Shown: piece by piece, positions 8,087-17,933 of the stretch
How positions within the stretch are numbered: position 1 is the stretch's first letter
Layout of the letters: every line of letters begins with the position of its first letter
Assembly: GCA_022340715.1 (NCBI GenBank)
Contig: JAJDNK010000027.1
Span: 1 to 43,541, forward strand
Source of the DNA: a bacterium BMS3Abin03
GTDB taxonomy: Bacteria; Bacteroidota; Ignavibacteria; Ignavibacteriales; Ignavibacteriaceae
Direction: 5' to 3'
DNA: 43,541 bases
Made by a program: the position numbers and the translations under genes
Notes under the pieces: model-generated
The model's database searches: none
What the model was told of the DNA's origin: nothing
The model's input: only the letters and a program-made list of their open reading frames with translations

Positions 8087-11000
8087 TTGCTTTTTAGAAG
8101 AAAACCTAAAGTTAAAAGATCTCTCCCGCGCAAAATTATAAACGGTTTCATTTATTTTGGAATTGGGATAATAATTGCGCTTATAGCTCTTTTTGCTATT
8201 TCACAAACTTCCACTTTTCGGGAGTGGTTCCGCGATAAGATTATTACTACTGTAAATCGTTCAATCAATGGATATTTTTCAATTGGCAGTGTGGACGGTA
8301 CTATATTTTCTTCCCTGATTCTTAATGATGTTGTTCTTACTCAATCTCCGGATACGATTTTTTATTCTGAAAAAATTGATGTGCGCCTTAGTATTCTTGA
8401 AATCTTTTTTAAGACAATATACTTCAGGAAAATTGAAATTGATAATGCGCAAATCAATTTATTAAAAGATCAGGAAGGCCGACTAAATATTTCAAAGCTT
8501 ATTCTGCCTTCAGAAGAAGAAGTGGACACGACTTCCAACACATTCAATTTTAAAATTCAGGTAGCTGATCTTTCTTTAAATAATATTGATTTTAAAATTC
8601 AATCTTTCGAAAACTATTATAGTAACAAAGTTTATAAAAACCTTAATTCAGACGATTTCCAGATAAAAAAAATGAGTCTGGCTCTTTCAGCTTTTATTGA
8701 TCCGGCAGGTAAAAAGGTCAATGTTGATTTAAAGAATTTGTCAGCAAATACGAACCTTGAAGGATTTCATCTGAAAAATTTATCCGGTAATTTCATCATT
8801 GAAGGTGACGCATTAAAAGCAACTGGTTTAACAATAGAAACATCACGCTCCAACATTACATTAAATGCCTCAATGAAAAAATTTCCGGTAATGGGGGGTG
8901 GAGAAATCAACATAGAAAAAGCGCCATTATTTTTAGATCTTAATACAAATGATTTTAACTTTGGTGATCTTACTAATTTTATTCCTTCTACTCAACTGTT
9001 ACAGGGAGCAGTAAGAACCAGGGTTAGTGCTAACGGAACTCTTCGGGCACTTACTTTAAGTGATTTGATTGTTTCGTTTAATGAAACACATCTGAGGGCA
9101 AAAGGGGAGTTAAGAAATATAATTCATAGTGAAAAAATGCAGATCGATGTAACATTTAACGGATCAAAAATTAATCCTGCTGATGCTGATAGTTTACTAA
9201 AAGATATTGATTTACCTGTTTATAAAGATTATGGGGTAATGCAGTTTGATACGCTCTATTTTCAAGGTAATCCACTCAATTTTGTTTCAGGCATGTATGT
9301 TCAAACCAACAAGGGAAAATTTAAAGGCAAGGTTGATTTAAATCTTGCACAGGAAGATATGATCTATGATGTACTTCTTAATACGGTAAATATTGATTTG
9401 CAGCCTGTTCTTGGCTTTCCAACGAATCTTACCGGAAACTTGCAGATAAAGGGAACAGGAACCGAGCCAAATAGAATGAAAAATCAGATTACTTTCAGGG
9501 CCGGTGCATCAAAAATTCAGAATAGAAATTACCAGGTTTTAAGAGCAAACGTAATCGCTCATGATGCCCTGATAGATTATAATATCTCGTTTCGTTCGGA
9601 TACTACATCCGGAAATTTATCCGGTAAAATCAACTTCACTAATTTACGAAGCCCTTCGTATAATCTTGATGCTTCAATCTTTCATTTAAATGTTGGCGAA
9701 ATGTTGAATGATAAAGATTTTGAAAGTGATTTAAATTTTAATATATCTGCCGAAGGTAAAGAATTTGATCCGGACAGTCTTGATCTTTTTGCTGTTATTT
9801 CAATTGATAGTTCAGAGATAAAGCAAATACCCCTGGATGGTAAAAAAATGATTGTTGATATCAGGAAAGATGAAGGCGGGAAAAGAGTAATTAATTTGGT
9901 TTCTAATCTTGCCGATGTCACGATGCAGGGAGATTTTTCTGTTCTGGACGCTGCTTCTATAATAAAAACGGAAGCTGATCTGGTTTCAGGATTTGTTGAA
10001 CATAGCATAAAAAGTATGAATTTCAGCCCAGATTCTTTAGTAATGGAAGATCATAACGATTATTACCTGCCTAACAAAAAGATTGACATAAATTATGCAA
10101 TTGAGTTCAAAGATTTCGAAATGCTTTCCCTGCTTCTTGGTAAGGTCGATATGGAAATCGATGGAGATATAAACGGGCTTCTTAAAAAAAGCAACGATTC
10201 TTTATATGTAAATCTTTTATTAAATGTGAATTACTTTAAATACTGGGATAAAGAGAATCTTTACTACCTGTCAAATCTAGATTTGAATTCATCTGCGGTT
10301 AATGATTTTACAAAAAGTTTTCCTGATGGTTTTTCTTCAAATATAAAACTTACAGCTAATCAGATATTTGTCGATAAGCAATTTAAAGATGTTTATCTTA
10401 ATACGGATGTTCGTAATAAACAATTATCCTTCAGTATGCATGCTCAACTTGAAGATAATCTTTTAACAGTATCATCCGGTAATGTTAAAATAAATAATGG
10501 CAAGGCTGATTTACTTTTAGATTCATTGTTTGTACGCTATAACAATTTTTCGCTCTGGAACCGGGGGAAAATAAATGTTGAATATTTTAATGAACATTTT
10601 CTAGTAAATGATTTTAAGATGACTCATCGGCCGGGCGATATTGATATCGATGGATTATTTTCATTGAATAACGATCAGGATTTACAATTATCTATCATTG
10701 ATATGCCGGGAAGAGACGTGACTGTTCAACTTCTGAATTTTCCATCTGAAACGGGATTCAAAACGAAGATGAATTTATCGGCTAACTGGCAGGGAACTGC
10801 ACAATCTCCGTTACTAAATGTGAATTTAAAACTTGATAGCGTTCAGATTCGCAATAGAAAAATTGGGGCATTATCTTCCAATATTAATTATAGCAATGAG
10901 AAGATGAAGCTGGACATTAATTTTCTTGACACACTATATAATATTAATGTACCAAAACTGAATATTGATGGCACTCTACCGATTAATCTTTCCTTGATAC

Positions 11001-12553
11001 AGAAAAAAGAAACCGGTAACAAAAAAGAAATGAACCTTTCAGTAAATGCAAACGAATTTGAACTGGCAACATTATCGGGACTCTTTCCGTATATCCGTAA
11101 TCTTCAGGGGCAATTAACAGCCAATGTGGCAATTAAAGGAACTTATGAAAATCCCGGTTTGTTTGGAAATATAAATTTAAGCAGGATTAGTTTCTTTGCG
11201 CGACCTAATAATTTACGGTATTTATCCCGTGCTAAAATCAGTCTGAATAATGATGAAATTAATATCGATAGTTTATTTATAATGAATCCATCTCAGACTA
11301 TAAACGGTGGGACTATATTCGCGAGTGGGAGATTAATTCATAAAAATTTTGAATTACAGGATATCAACTTATCAGCGCACGGTAAGTTAAAAGTTTTAGG
11401 AGAAGAAACACGAGCGGTAAATCCGAATATATACGGTGATGTTACATTACGGACAATCGGCGATATTACTTATATTTTAAATAATTCAGAAAATTCATTA
11501 GATGCAGATTTACTTTTAACAAAAGGAACCTCCGTTACATTTTCACCATCGAATAGTGCTTTCTCAAGTCAGTCTGACAGGTACGTTTATAAATATATGG
11601 ACTATTCACAGGAGACAAACCAGGAAGCTTCAATCGACAGTTTAATTTTCCTGAGTCGCTTAAGTGGTAATCAGGAACGCGCATCTTCTTCTGAAGAAAA
11701 CAATCTTAAAATCAGAATTAAAATTGATTTGGAAGATGAGACTAAAATGGTATCTGTTCTTTCACGCGAGTTTAAACAAAACCTTACTGCATACCTTACA
11801 GGCGATCTTGTTTATACAAGAAACGGAAGCAAGCCGGTTGTAAATGGAGAACTTACTTTGATGGAAGGTTCAAAGCTGGAGTTTATAAAATCTTTTCAGG
11901 CATCTGGCTCAGTGAAGTTTCTTAGTGATCTTGATGATCCGTATTTGAATATTTTAGGAACTTACAGGGATTATTATAGTTCATCCGATTCAACAGGTTC
12001 AGGGGAGAAAGAAGTTGAAATCAGAATTAAGCTTGAGGGACCTCTTAGCCAACTGAATAGAAATTTTATTCAAAGGGAAGGAACTATCAGTGTTTATACA
12101 AGGGATAATACTGTTAGTGATTTTCAACTTGATCCAACCAAAACATCTTCGGATGCAATTATGTTTATCATCGTTGGTAAATTTACCAACGATGCAACCA
12201 GTCAGGAGAAAAATATTGCTTCATCTACTGCTGCTTCATTTGCGGGTTCTTTGGTCGGCGGATTTTTAAACGAAAAATTTGGAGATTTTGTGAGGAGTGT
12301 AAGAGTTCAACAGGTTGGCGCTGAAACAAAAGTGAGCCTGCTCGGAAAAGCCGGACCAGTTAGATATGAGATTGGAGGAACTTCACAGGTATTTCAGGAT
12401 TTAAGCAGAGCAAATATTAAAATAGAATATCCCCCAATAACCTCATTGAGAAATTTAATCCTCCGTTTGGAAAGAAGAGAACCTCTTCAGGGAACTGCAA
12501 CTTACAGTGAAATGATAAATGAGTTTGGAATAAAATATCGTTTCGATTTTTAA
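8087..12553 (+). CDS. tamB: TamB-like translocation/assembly module or lipid-transport protein
   Basis: The 1488-residue product has a basic N-terminus, one membrane anchor (about residues 20-39) and then a very long beta-rich region of AsmA/TamB type, with the early FSIGSVDGTIFSSLILNDV segment typical of the family. The C-terminal 350 residues form the DUF490/TamB domain (VNGELTLMEGSKLEF; late FVRSVRVQQVG) and the chain ends in a terminal Phe (KYRFDF), as seen in proteins that contact Bam-type barrels. TamB-like proteins bridge inner and outer membranes and have been linked to outer-membrane protein assembly and phospholipid transport. The start is a TTG at 8087 preceded by AAAAGGGA. Its stop overlaps the RNase R start by one base. 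Confidence 0.88.
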   Translation: MLFRRKPKVKRSLPRKIINGFIYFGIGIIIALIALFAISQTSTFREWFRDKIITTVNRSINGYFSIGSVDGTIFSSLILNDVVLTQSPDTIFYSEKIDVRLSILEIFFKTIYFRKIEIDNAQINLLKDQEGRLNISKLILPSEEEVDTTSNTFNFKIQVADLSLNNIDFKIQSFENYYSNKVYKNLNSDDFQIKKMSLALSAFIDPAGKKVNVDLKNLSANTNLEGFHLKNLSGNFIIEGDALKATGLTIETSRSNITLNASMKKFPVMGGGEINIEKAPLFLDLNTNDFNFGDLTNFIPSTQLLQGAVRTRVSANGTLRALTLSDLIVSFNETHLRAKGELRNIIHSEKMQIDVTFNGSKINPADADSLLKDIDLPVYKDYGVMQFDTLYFQGNPLNFVSGMYVQTNKGKFKGKVDLNLAQEDMIYDVLLNTVNIDLQPVLGFPTNLTGNLQIKGTGTEPNRMKNQITFRAGASKIQNRNYQVLRANVIAHDALIDYNISFRSDTTSGNLSGKINFTNLRSPSYNLDASIFHLNVGEMLNDKDFESDLNFNISAEGKEFDPDSLDLFAVISIDSSEIKQIPLDGKKMIVDIRKDEGGKRVINLVSNLADVTMQGDFSVLDAASIIKTEADLVSGFVEHSIKSMNFSPDSLVMEDHNDYYLPNKKIDINYAIEFKDFEMLSLLLGKVDMEIDGDINGLLKKSNDSLYVNLLLNVNYFKYWDKENLYYLSNLDLNSSAVNDFTKSFPDGFSSNIKLTANQIFVDKQFKDVYLNTDVRNKQLSFSMHAQLEDNLLTVSSGNVKINNGKADLLLDSLFVRYNNFSLWNRGKINVEYFNEHFLVNDFKMTHRPGDIDIDGLFSLNNDQDLQLSIIDMPGRDVTVQLLNFPSETGFKTKMNLSANWQGTAQSPLLNVNLKLDSVQIRNRKIGALSSNINYSNEKMKLDINFLDTLYNINVPKLNIDGTLPINLSLIQKKETGNKKEMNLSVNANEFELATLSGLFPYIRNLQGQLTANVAIKGTYENPGLFGNINLSRISFFARPNNLRYLSRAKISLNNDEINIDSLFIMNPSQTINGGTIFASGRLIHKNFELQDINLSAHGKLKVLGEETRAVNPNIYGDVTLRTIGDITYILNNSENSLDADLLLTKGTSVTFSPSNSAFSSQSDRYVYKYMDYSQETNQEASIDSLIFLSRLSGNQERASSSEENNLKIRIKIDLEDETKMVSVLSREFKQNLTAYLTGDLVYTRNGSKPVVNGELTLMEGSKLEFIKSFQASGSVKFLSDLDDPYLNILGTYRDYYSSSDSTGSGEKEVEIRIKLEGPLSQLNRNFIQREGTISVYTRDNTVSDFQLDPTKTSSDAIMFIIVGKFTNDATSQEKNIASSTAASFAGSLVGGFLNEKFGDFVRSVRVQQVGAETKVSLLGKAGPVRYEIGGTSQVFQDLSRANIKIEYPPITSLRNLILRLERREPLQGTATYSEMINEFGIKYRFDF

Positions 12554-13938
12554 TGAAAAAGAAACTGGTTAAATTCTTTAAAGCTAATCCACATACTGCT
12601 TTTAAGAATAAAGAAATTGCTAAGAGACTAAAAGTAGAAACACCGGAAGATTATGCGCTTCTAAAATCAATAATTCATAATTTATTTGAAGAAGAATTTC
12701 TCTTCAAAAAAGGAAAACGATACCAGCTAAATCAATTCCCCGAAAGCAACAAAATCACAGGTGTGCTTCAACTCCATCCGGATGGATATGGCTTTGTTAT
12801 TCCGCGTAATAAAAAGTTAGAGGATGTTTTTATTGCCGAAAGAAATATCAGTACTGCCTTCGATGGAGATACTGTGGAAGTTGTATTATTTGCTAAACAA
12901 AAACGTAAAAGACTTGAAGGACAAATAATAAATATTCTGGAAAGGAAAAAATCTGAAGTAACCGGCACGTTGCAAAAATCGAAATCCTTTTATTTTATTC
13001 GTCCTGATAGCTTTTATATGCAGAGAGATGTTTATATTGATAAATCTAATCTTGCTGATGCAAAAGTAGGTGATAAAGTTGTTGTGGGAAATATTGAGTG
13101 GAAAACACCTATGCTAAATCCGGAAGGTTCCGTTTTATCTGTTTTAGGAAAGGAAGGAACGATAGATGCTGACAAATCTTCAATAGCAAAACAATTTAAT
13201 CTTCCTTTAACTTTTAACAGGAAGGTTAATGATGAAGCTGAAAAAACTAAATTGGAAATTTCTGATGAAGAATTAAGTAAAAGACTTGATTTCAGAGAAG
13301 AAAATGTTTTTACAATCGATCCAGTTGATGCAAAAGATTTTGATGATGCATTATCAGTGAAAAAGCTCCATAATGGAAATTTGAAAATAGGTGTTCACAT
13401 TGCCGATGTCAGCCATTATGTTCAAAAAGATTCTGCATTAGATAAACAAGCCGAACTTCGTGGAAACAGTGTTTACTTAGTAGGAGCGGTAATACCTATG
13501 CTTCCGGAAAAACTTTCGAATGGGATATGTTCTTTGGTACCGGATGAAGACAGACTTACGTTTTCAGTAATTTTTGAAATGAAGGAGACCGGCGAAGTAA
13601 TTAATTATAAAATTTCAAAGTCTGTTATAAAAAGTAAAAGAAGATTTACTTATGAAGAAGTACAGGAAATAATAGAAAAGGGAAAAGGTGAGTTTGCCGA
13701 TGAGATTACTCTTCTTAACATGATTGCTCAAAACTTGCGCAAAACAAGAATAGAAGAAGGAAGTATCGAATTTTTTACCCCCGAAATAGTTTTTGAGTTG
13801 GATGAAAAAAGTAAACCGATTGCCGTAAAAAGAAAAGAAATTAAGAACAGCAATATGCTGGTAGAAGAATTTATGCTCCTAGCAAATAAAACAGTTGCTC
13901 AACATTTTTCTGCACCAAAAAAATCCGGCAGAAAATAA
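12553..13938 (+). CDS. rnr: RNase R N-terminal fragment (461 aa)
   Basis: If the TAA at codon 462 ends translation, this product keeps the cold-shock domains and the four metal-binding aspartates (D256, D262, D264, D265) but loses the end of the RNB domain, including the SPIRRYSDLLVHR segment with the conserved catalytic arginine, and all of S1. It ends in the unusual tail SAPKKSGRK. It is probably inactive as an exonuclease on its own. Confidence 0.7.
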   Translation: MKKKLVKFFKANPHTAFKNKEIAKRLKVETPEDYALLKSIIHNLFEEEFLFKKGKRYQLNQFPESNKITGVLQLHPDGYGFVIPRNKKLEDVFIAERNISTAFDGDTVEVVLFAKQKRKRLEGQIINILERKKSEVTGTLQKSKSFYFIRPDSFYMQRDVYIDKSNLADAKVGDKVVVGNIEWKTPMLNPEGSVLSVLGKEGTIDADKSSIAKQFNLPLTFNRKVNDEAEKTKLEISDEELSKRLDFREENVFTIDPVDAKDFDDALSVKKLHNGNLKIGVHIADVSHYVQKDSALDKQAELRGNSVYLVGAVIPMLPEKLSNGICSLVPDEDRLTFSVIFEMKETGEVINYKISKSVIKSKRRFTYEEVQEIIEKGKGEFADEITLLNMIAQNLRKTRIEEGSIEFFTPEIVFELDEKSKPIAVKRKEIKNSNMLVEEFMLLANKTVAQHFSAPKKSGRK

Positions 13939-14124
13939 ATCATTTACAGAGTACACGATAAACCTGAAGATGAAAAAATCCAGGAATTTACGAGGTTTGT
14001 TAAATCCCTCGGCTATCAATTTAAATCCGGCTCATTTTCGAACTCAAGAGAAATTCAAAAATTAATTGAACAGGTAAAAGGTTCAGAAGAAGAATCAGTA
14101 GTAAATGAATTAGCAATTCGTTCG

Positions 14125-14673
14125 ATGGCCAAGGCAGTTTATGCAACTAAAAACATCGGACACTTTGGACTGGGATTCAAATACTATACACATTTTACTT
14201 CACCAATTCGCAGATACTCAGATTTACTCGTTCATCGACTGATCTTTTCATATATAAATAAACAAAAAAGCGGAACATATTATACCGTTGATCAGTTAAG
14301 TAAAATTTGCGATCATATTTCAAAATGTGAAAGAAATGCAATTGACGCAGAAAGACTTTCAGTTAAAATGAAACAGGCTATTTTTCTGAAAGATAAAATA
14401 GGGGAAGAATTTCATGCCGTAATTTCTGGTGTAGCACATTTTGGGATTTTCGTAGAATTAACAGATATTCTTGCGGAAGGATTGATAAGAGTAAAGGATT
14501 TAGAGGGAGATTTTTACGTTTACGATGAGAAAAAATATTCATTAATTGGAAGACGTACTAAAAAAAGATACAGATTAGGGGATAAATTATTGGTTAAACT
14601 CATCAGGGTTGATCTTGAAAAACTCGAATTGGATTTTATAACATTAGAAGAATCAGGGAAAAATAATGTTTAA
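14125..14673 (+). CDS. rnr: RNase R C-terminal fragment (182 aa from ATG 14125)
   Basis: This is the remainder of RNase R after the nonsense codon. The frame is open from 13939, but the first usable start is ATG 14125, so residues between (IIYRVHDKP onward) would be lost in a restart. It contains the end of the RNB domain (FGLGFKYYTHFTSPIRRYSD) and an S1 RNA-binding domain (FHAVISGVAHFGIFVEL). No convincing ribosome binding site is seen before 14125, so it is better read as part of the broken gene than as an independent one. Confidence 0.6.
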   Translation: MAKAVYATKNIGHFGLGFKYYTHFTSPIRRYSDLLVHRLIFSYINKQKSGTYYTVDQLSKICDHISKCERNAIDAERLSVKMKQAIFLKDKIGEEFHAVISGVAHFGIFVELTDILAEGLIRVKDLEGDFYVYDEKKYSLIGRRTKKRYRLGDKLLVKLIRVDLEKLELDFITLEESGKNNV

Positions 14674-17600
14674 GAAAATTTTAAGTATACTGATTGTTAT
14701 GCTGCTTACCCAGCTTAGCTTGTTTGCACAGTTCGGCAAAAACAAAGTTCAGTATAAATCATTTGAATGGTATTACATCCAAACTAAACATTTTGATATT
14801 TATTTTACTGACGGCGGCGATATGTTGGCTGAATTCACCGCGAAAATTGCTGAAGATGCGTTATCGAAAATACAGGAAAGCTTCAAATACGATATTAATA
14901 ACAGGATTACAATTATTACTTACAATTCCCAGAATGACTTCCAGGAAAGCAACGTTACGGATACTTATCTCAGCGAGGGAATAGAGGGTTTTACAGAACT
15001 TTTCAAAAACAGGGTGGTAATTCAGTTTACCGGTTCATATAAAGAGTTCCGTCACCTGATACATCACGAATTAACACATGCTGTTATGAATGATATGTTT
15101 TATGGCGGGTCGTTGCAAAATATAATTTCTAATAATATTACTCTTCAAATTCCAACATGGTTTAGTGAAGGAATGGCAGAATACCAGTCTATCGGCTGGA
15201 ATGTTGATGAAGATATGTTTATCCGGGATGCAGCTATTAATGAAACTTTGCCGGATATTCCACAGTTGAATGGTTATCTTGCTTACAGGGGCGGACAAGC
15301 AGTTTTTTATTACATTGAGAAAAAGTATGGCAAAGGAAAGATTAGTGAACTTATACATAGTCTGAAAGGTATTGGCAATGTTGATGGAGCTTTCAAACAA
15401 ACACTTGGTCTTAATCTTAAAGAGTTTAACGAACGATGGAAGAAAGATATCAAAAGAACCTTTTGGCCGGATATTGAAACGACAAGCGATCCCGATGAAT
15501 ATGCAAAACGATTGACCGATCCTGAAAAAGATGATGGCTCGTACAATACAAGTCCTGCAATTTCACCCAAAGGAGACAAAATTGCTTTTATAACAAACCG
15601 TGATTTCTTTTTTAATCTTTATTTGATGGATGCCAACACAGGAAAAATACTTAAAGAGCTTGTAGAAGGTAACATTGCACCAGATTTTGAAGAACTGAAC
15701 ATTGTAAATCCTGGACTAACCTGGTCACCTGATGGACAAAAAATTGCTCTTTCTGCACTTCATCATGGTTATGATGAGATTTATTTGATAGATGTAGAAA
15801 CAGGCGATTATAAAACTGTTCATTTTAAATTAGATGCTATAAAAGGATTGAGCTGGTCTTGGGATGGTAAATCTCTTGCGTTTGTTGGACAAACTGCTCG
15901 GCAGTCCGATATATTTGTTTATGATCTTCAATCAGGAAAGTTAACTAATCTTACAAATGATATTTTCAGTGATAGCGATCCTGTATGGACTCACAAAGGG
16001 AGCAGAATATTTTTTGTTTCTGATCGCGGTGACTATCTAACCAAAAAATCATTACCCGATGATTTTAAAATTTATAACTATAATTACAATCAAAGTGATA
16101 TTTATGCAATAGATGTTAATACCGGGGATATAAAAAGAGTAACTGATACTCCTGACGGTAATGAATCTGAACCGGTTGTGAACGAAAATGACACTGAAAT
16201 TTTATTTGTTTCTGATTTGAGCGGTATTAAAAATATCTATAAAAAAAGAATTGTCTTTTCTGAAGATGACAAAAATATAAGTGATATTAAAGACATCGAA
16301 GCAAAACCGGTTACCGATTCACAGAGCGGAATTTCTCAGATTTCATTAACCCGTGATGGTAAGAAGCTTGCATTCAGTACTTTGTATGAATCATCATATA
16401 ATATTTTCCTGCTAAATAATCCTTTTGAATCTGAAATTGAAAGTGAAACCTTACCACTTACGAAGTATAAAAAAAGATTATCAGAATTTTCCGATCAGGA
16501 TGAGATAGCATCAAGTGAAACAGAAGAGCAAGAGTCTGATTTAGATTCTCTTAATATTAATACTTCACCTTTCTTTACCGGGAATATAATCGATACTACA
16601 GGTGTTTATGGGGATTCAATACAGGTGGATTATGGCAACTATATTTTTGGTGGCAATAATGAATTCCATAAAACTGAAAAAGATACTACAGAACTGGCTT
16701 TCAACCTGAAAGATAATCTTGATAAAGACAGTAATTATGTTGTAAATAAATATAAAGTCAATTTTGGTTCGGATCTGATTTATGCAAATGCTGGTTACAG
16801 CACTTTATATGGATTTATAGGAACAACAATTATAAGTTACAGTGATGTCCTTGGTAATCACAGGCTGATTGGTTTAGTAGGTTTACAGATCGATTTAAAG
16901 AACAGTGATTACGGTTTAGCTTATTATTATCTCGCAAAAAGGATTAACTGGGGAATACAGGCATTTCACACTGCAAGATTTATAAGATTGTTAAGGGGTT
17001 TCTCTGCTAATCTATATAGGTTCAGAAATTTTGGATTGATCGGATCTGCAAGCTATCCTCTGGATAAATTTTACAGAATTGAAACAGGTTTAAGTTGGAT
17101 TTTCATTAAAAGTGAAAATCTTGATAATCTTACTGATCCACCTGATAATGTCGATTTTGTGGTTCCATCGGTTAGCTTCGTTCATGATAACGTTTTATGG
17201 GGCTACACTGCTCCGATTGAAGGAACGCGATATAGGTTTGATGCTTTGGGTAATCTTGGATTTGATGATCCGGGTGGGAGATTTATTTCTTTCCTTGCTG
17301 ATTACAGAACTTATTTAAGGTTCTTTTACGATCACTCATTTGCAGTGAGATTTTCTGGCGGTGTTTCTTACGGTGGGAGACCTCAACGATTTTTTATTGG
17401 AGGTGTGGATAACTGGATAAACCGTTCCTACTCGACTACTGAAGTACCAATTAATTCAGCAGCAGATTTTGTATTCCTGACAGCGGCTTTACCTTTGAGA
17501 GGTTATGATTATGCAGAGGAAATAGGAACCAAGTACGCACTTGTAAATATGGAATTAAGATTTCCATTAATTAGGTATTTGGTTACTGGCGGAATTCCAC

Positions 17601-17851
17601 TTTTGTTTAGTAATATTCAGGGTGCTGCATTTCTTGATGCAGGGACTGCATGGAATAAAAATTCGCAATTAAGACTTTTTAAGAAAAATGAAGCAAATCA
17701 CCTGATAACCGACGATTTGTTAGTCGGTACAGGTCTAGGTGCAAGAGTCTTTTTCCTTTATTTCTTACTTAAGTTTGATGTTGCCTGGGCATACGATGTT
17801 GCAGGATTTTCAAAACCGAAATTCTACTTTTCTTTAGGCGCAGATTTTTAA
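14666..17851 (+). CDS. Outer-membrane protein with MA-like metallopeptidase, TolB-type propeller and barrel domains
   Basis: The 1061-residue product begins with a signal peptide (MFKKILSILIVMLLTQLSLFAQ). Residues about 35-270 resemble a peptidase MA/gluzincin domain: HELTH at 134-138 gives the zinc histidines and E135, and WFSEGMAEY (165-173) supplies the third ligand. Residues about 290-590 contain at least six PD40/TolB-like blades (GLTWSPDGQKIAL, GLSWSWDGKSLAF, DPVWTHKGSRIFF). An acidic, serine-rich linker follows, then from about 698 a beta-barrel-like region with alternating aromatic strands ending GADF, with a terminal Phe typical of Bam-dependent proteins. ATG 14666 overlaps the rnr stop and follows AGGGA. 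The peptidase and its substrate are unproven. A hairpin terminator follows 29 bases later. Confidence 0.8.
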   Translation: MFKKILSILIVMLLTQLSLFAQFGKNKVQYKSFEWYYIQTKHFDIYFTDGGDMLAEFTAKIAEDALSKIQESFKYDINNRITIITYNSQNDFQESNVTDTYLSEGIEGFTELFKNRVVIQFTGSYKEFRHLIHHELTHAVMNDMFYGGSLQNIISNNITLQIPTWFSEGMAEYQSIGWNVDEDMFIRDAAINETLPDIPQLNGYLAYRGGQAVFYYIEKKYGKGKISELIHSLKGIGNVDGAFKQTLGLNLKEFNERWKKDIKRTFWPDIETTSDPDEYAKRLTDPEKDDGSYNTSPAISPKGDKIAFITNRDFFFNLYLMDANTGKILKELVEGNIAPDFEELNIVNPGLTWSPDGQKIALSALHHGYDEIYLIDVETGDYKTVHFKLDAIKGLSWSWDGKSLAFVGQTARQSDIFVYDLQSGKLTNLTNDIFSDSDPVWTHKGSRIFFVSDRGDYLTKKSLPDDFKIYNYNYNQSDIYAIDVNTGDIKRVTDTPDGNESEPVVNENDTEILFVSDLSGIKNIYKKRIVFSEDDKNISDIKDIEAKPVTDSQSGISQISLTRDGKKLAFSTLYESSYNIFLLNNPFESEIESETLPLTKYKKRLSEFSDQDEIASSETEEQESDLDSLNINTSPFFTGNIIDTTGVYGDSIQVDYGNYIFGGNNEFHKTEKDTTELAFNLKDNLDKDSNYVVNKYKVNFGSDLIYANAGYSTLYGFIGTTIISYSDVLGNHRLIGLVGLQIDLKNSDYGLAYYYLAKRINWGIQAFHTARFIRLLRGFSANLYRFRNFGLIGSASYPLDKFYRIETGLSWIFIKSENLDNLTDPPDNVDFVVPSVSFVHDNVLWGYTAPIEGTRYRFDALGNLGFDDPGGRFISFLADYRTYLRFFYDHSFAVRFSGGVSYGGRPQRFFIGGVDNWINRSYSTTEVPINSAADFVFLTAALPLRGYDYAEEIGTKYALVNMELRFPLIRYLVTGGIPLLFSNIQGAAFLDAGTAWNKNSQLRLFKKNEANHLITDDLLVGTGLGARVFFLYFLLKFDVAWAYDVAGFSKPKFYFSLGADF

Positions 17852-17880
17852 TCAAATTCGGTTTATAGATATTTTTTTCC

Positions 17881-17912
17881 AGCCCGTTATGTTTTTTTGT
17901 AACGGGCTTTTA
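17881..17912 (+). terminator. Rho-independent terminator
   Basis: AGCCCGTTA at 17881-17889 and TAACGGGCT at 17900-17908 form a perfect 9-bp stem with a T-rich 10-base loop, followed by TTTTAATTTT. It lies just after the 1061-residue protein gene and before the convergent fmdB gene. The T-tract is only on the plus side, so it serves mainly the long upstream run. Confidence 0.88.
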
Positions 17913-17933
17913 ATTTTACTGAGAATTTTAATA

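Larger units (their letters stand above)
12553..14673 (+). pseudogene. rnr: Ribonuclease R interrupted by one in-frame TAA
   Basis: One reading frame codes for a complete RNase R (3'-5' exoribonuclease) except for TAA at 13936-13938, codon 462. The order is an N-terminal winged-helix region, cold-shock domains (LHPDGYGFVIPR, about residues 74-85), the RNB catalytic domain with DPVDAKDFDDA (D256, D262, D264, D265), and a C-terminal S1 domain. After the stop the same frame continues at once with IIYRVHDKPEDEK, a conserved RNB segment, and stays open to 14673. Replacing T with G would give GAA (Glu), fitting KSGRK-E-IIYRVHD. No other disruption is visible, so the change is recent or is a sequencing error. 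The gene starts inside the tamB stop and overlaps the next gene by eight bases. Confidence 0.85.

Noticed and set aside
13936-13938. TAA as a recoded amino acid codon in RNase R
   Set aside because: Known recoding of stop codons uses UGA (Sec) or UAG (Pyl), and no special structure is evident; a point mutation or read error is simpler.
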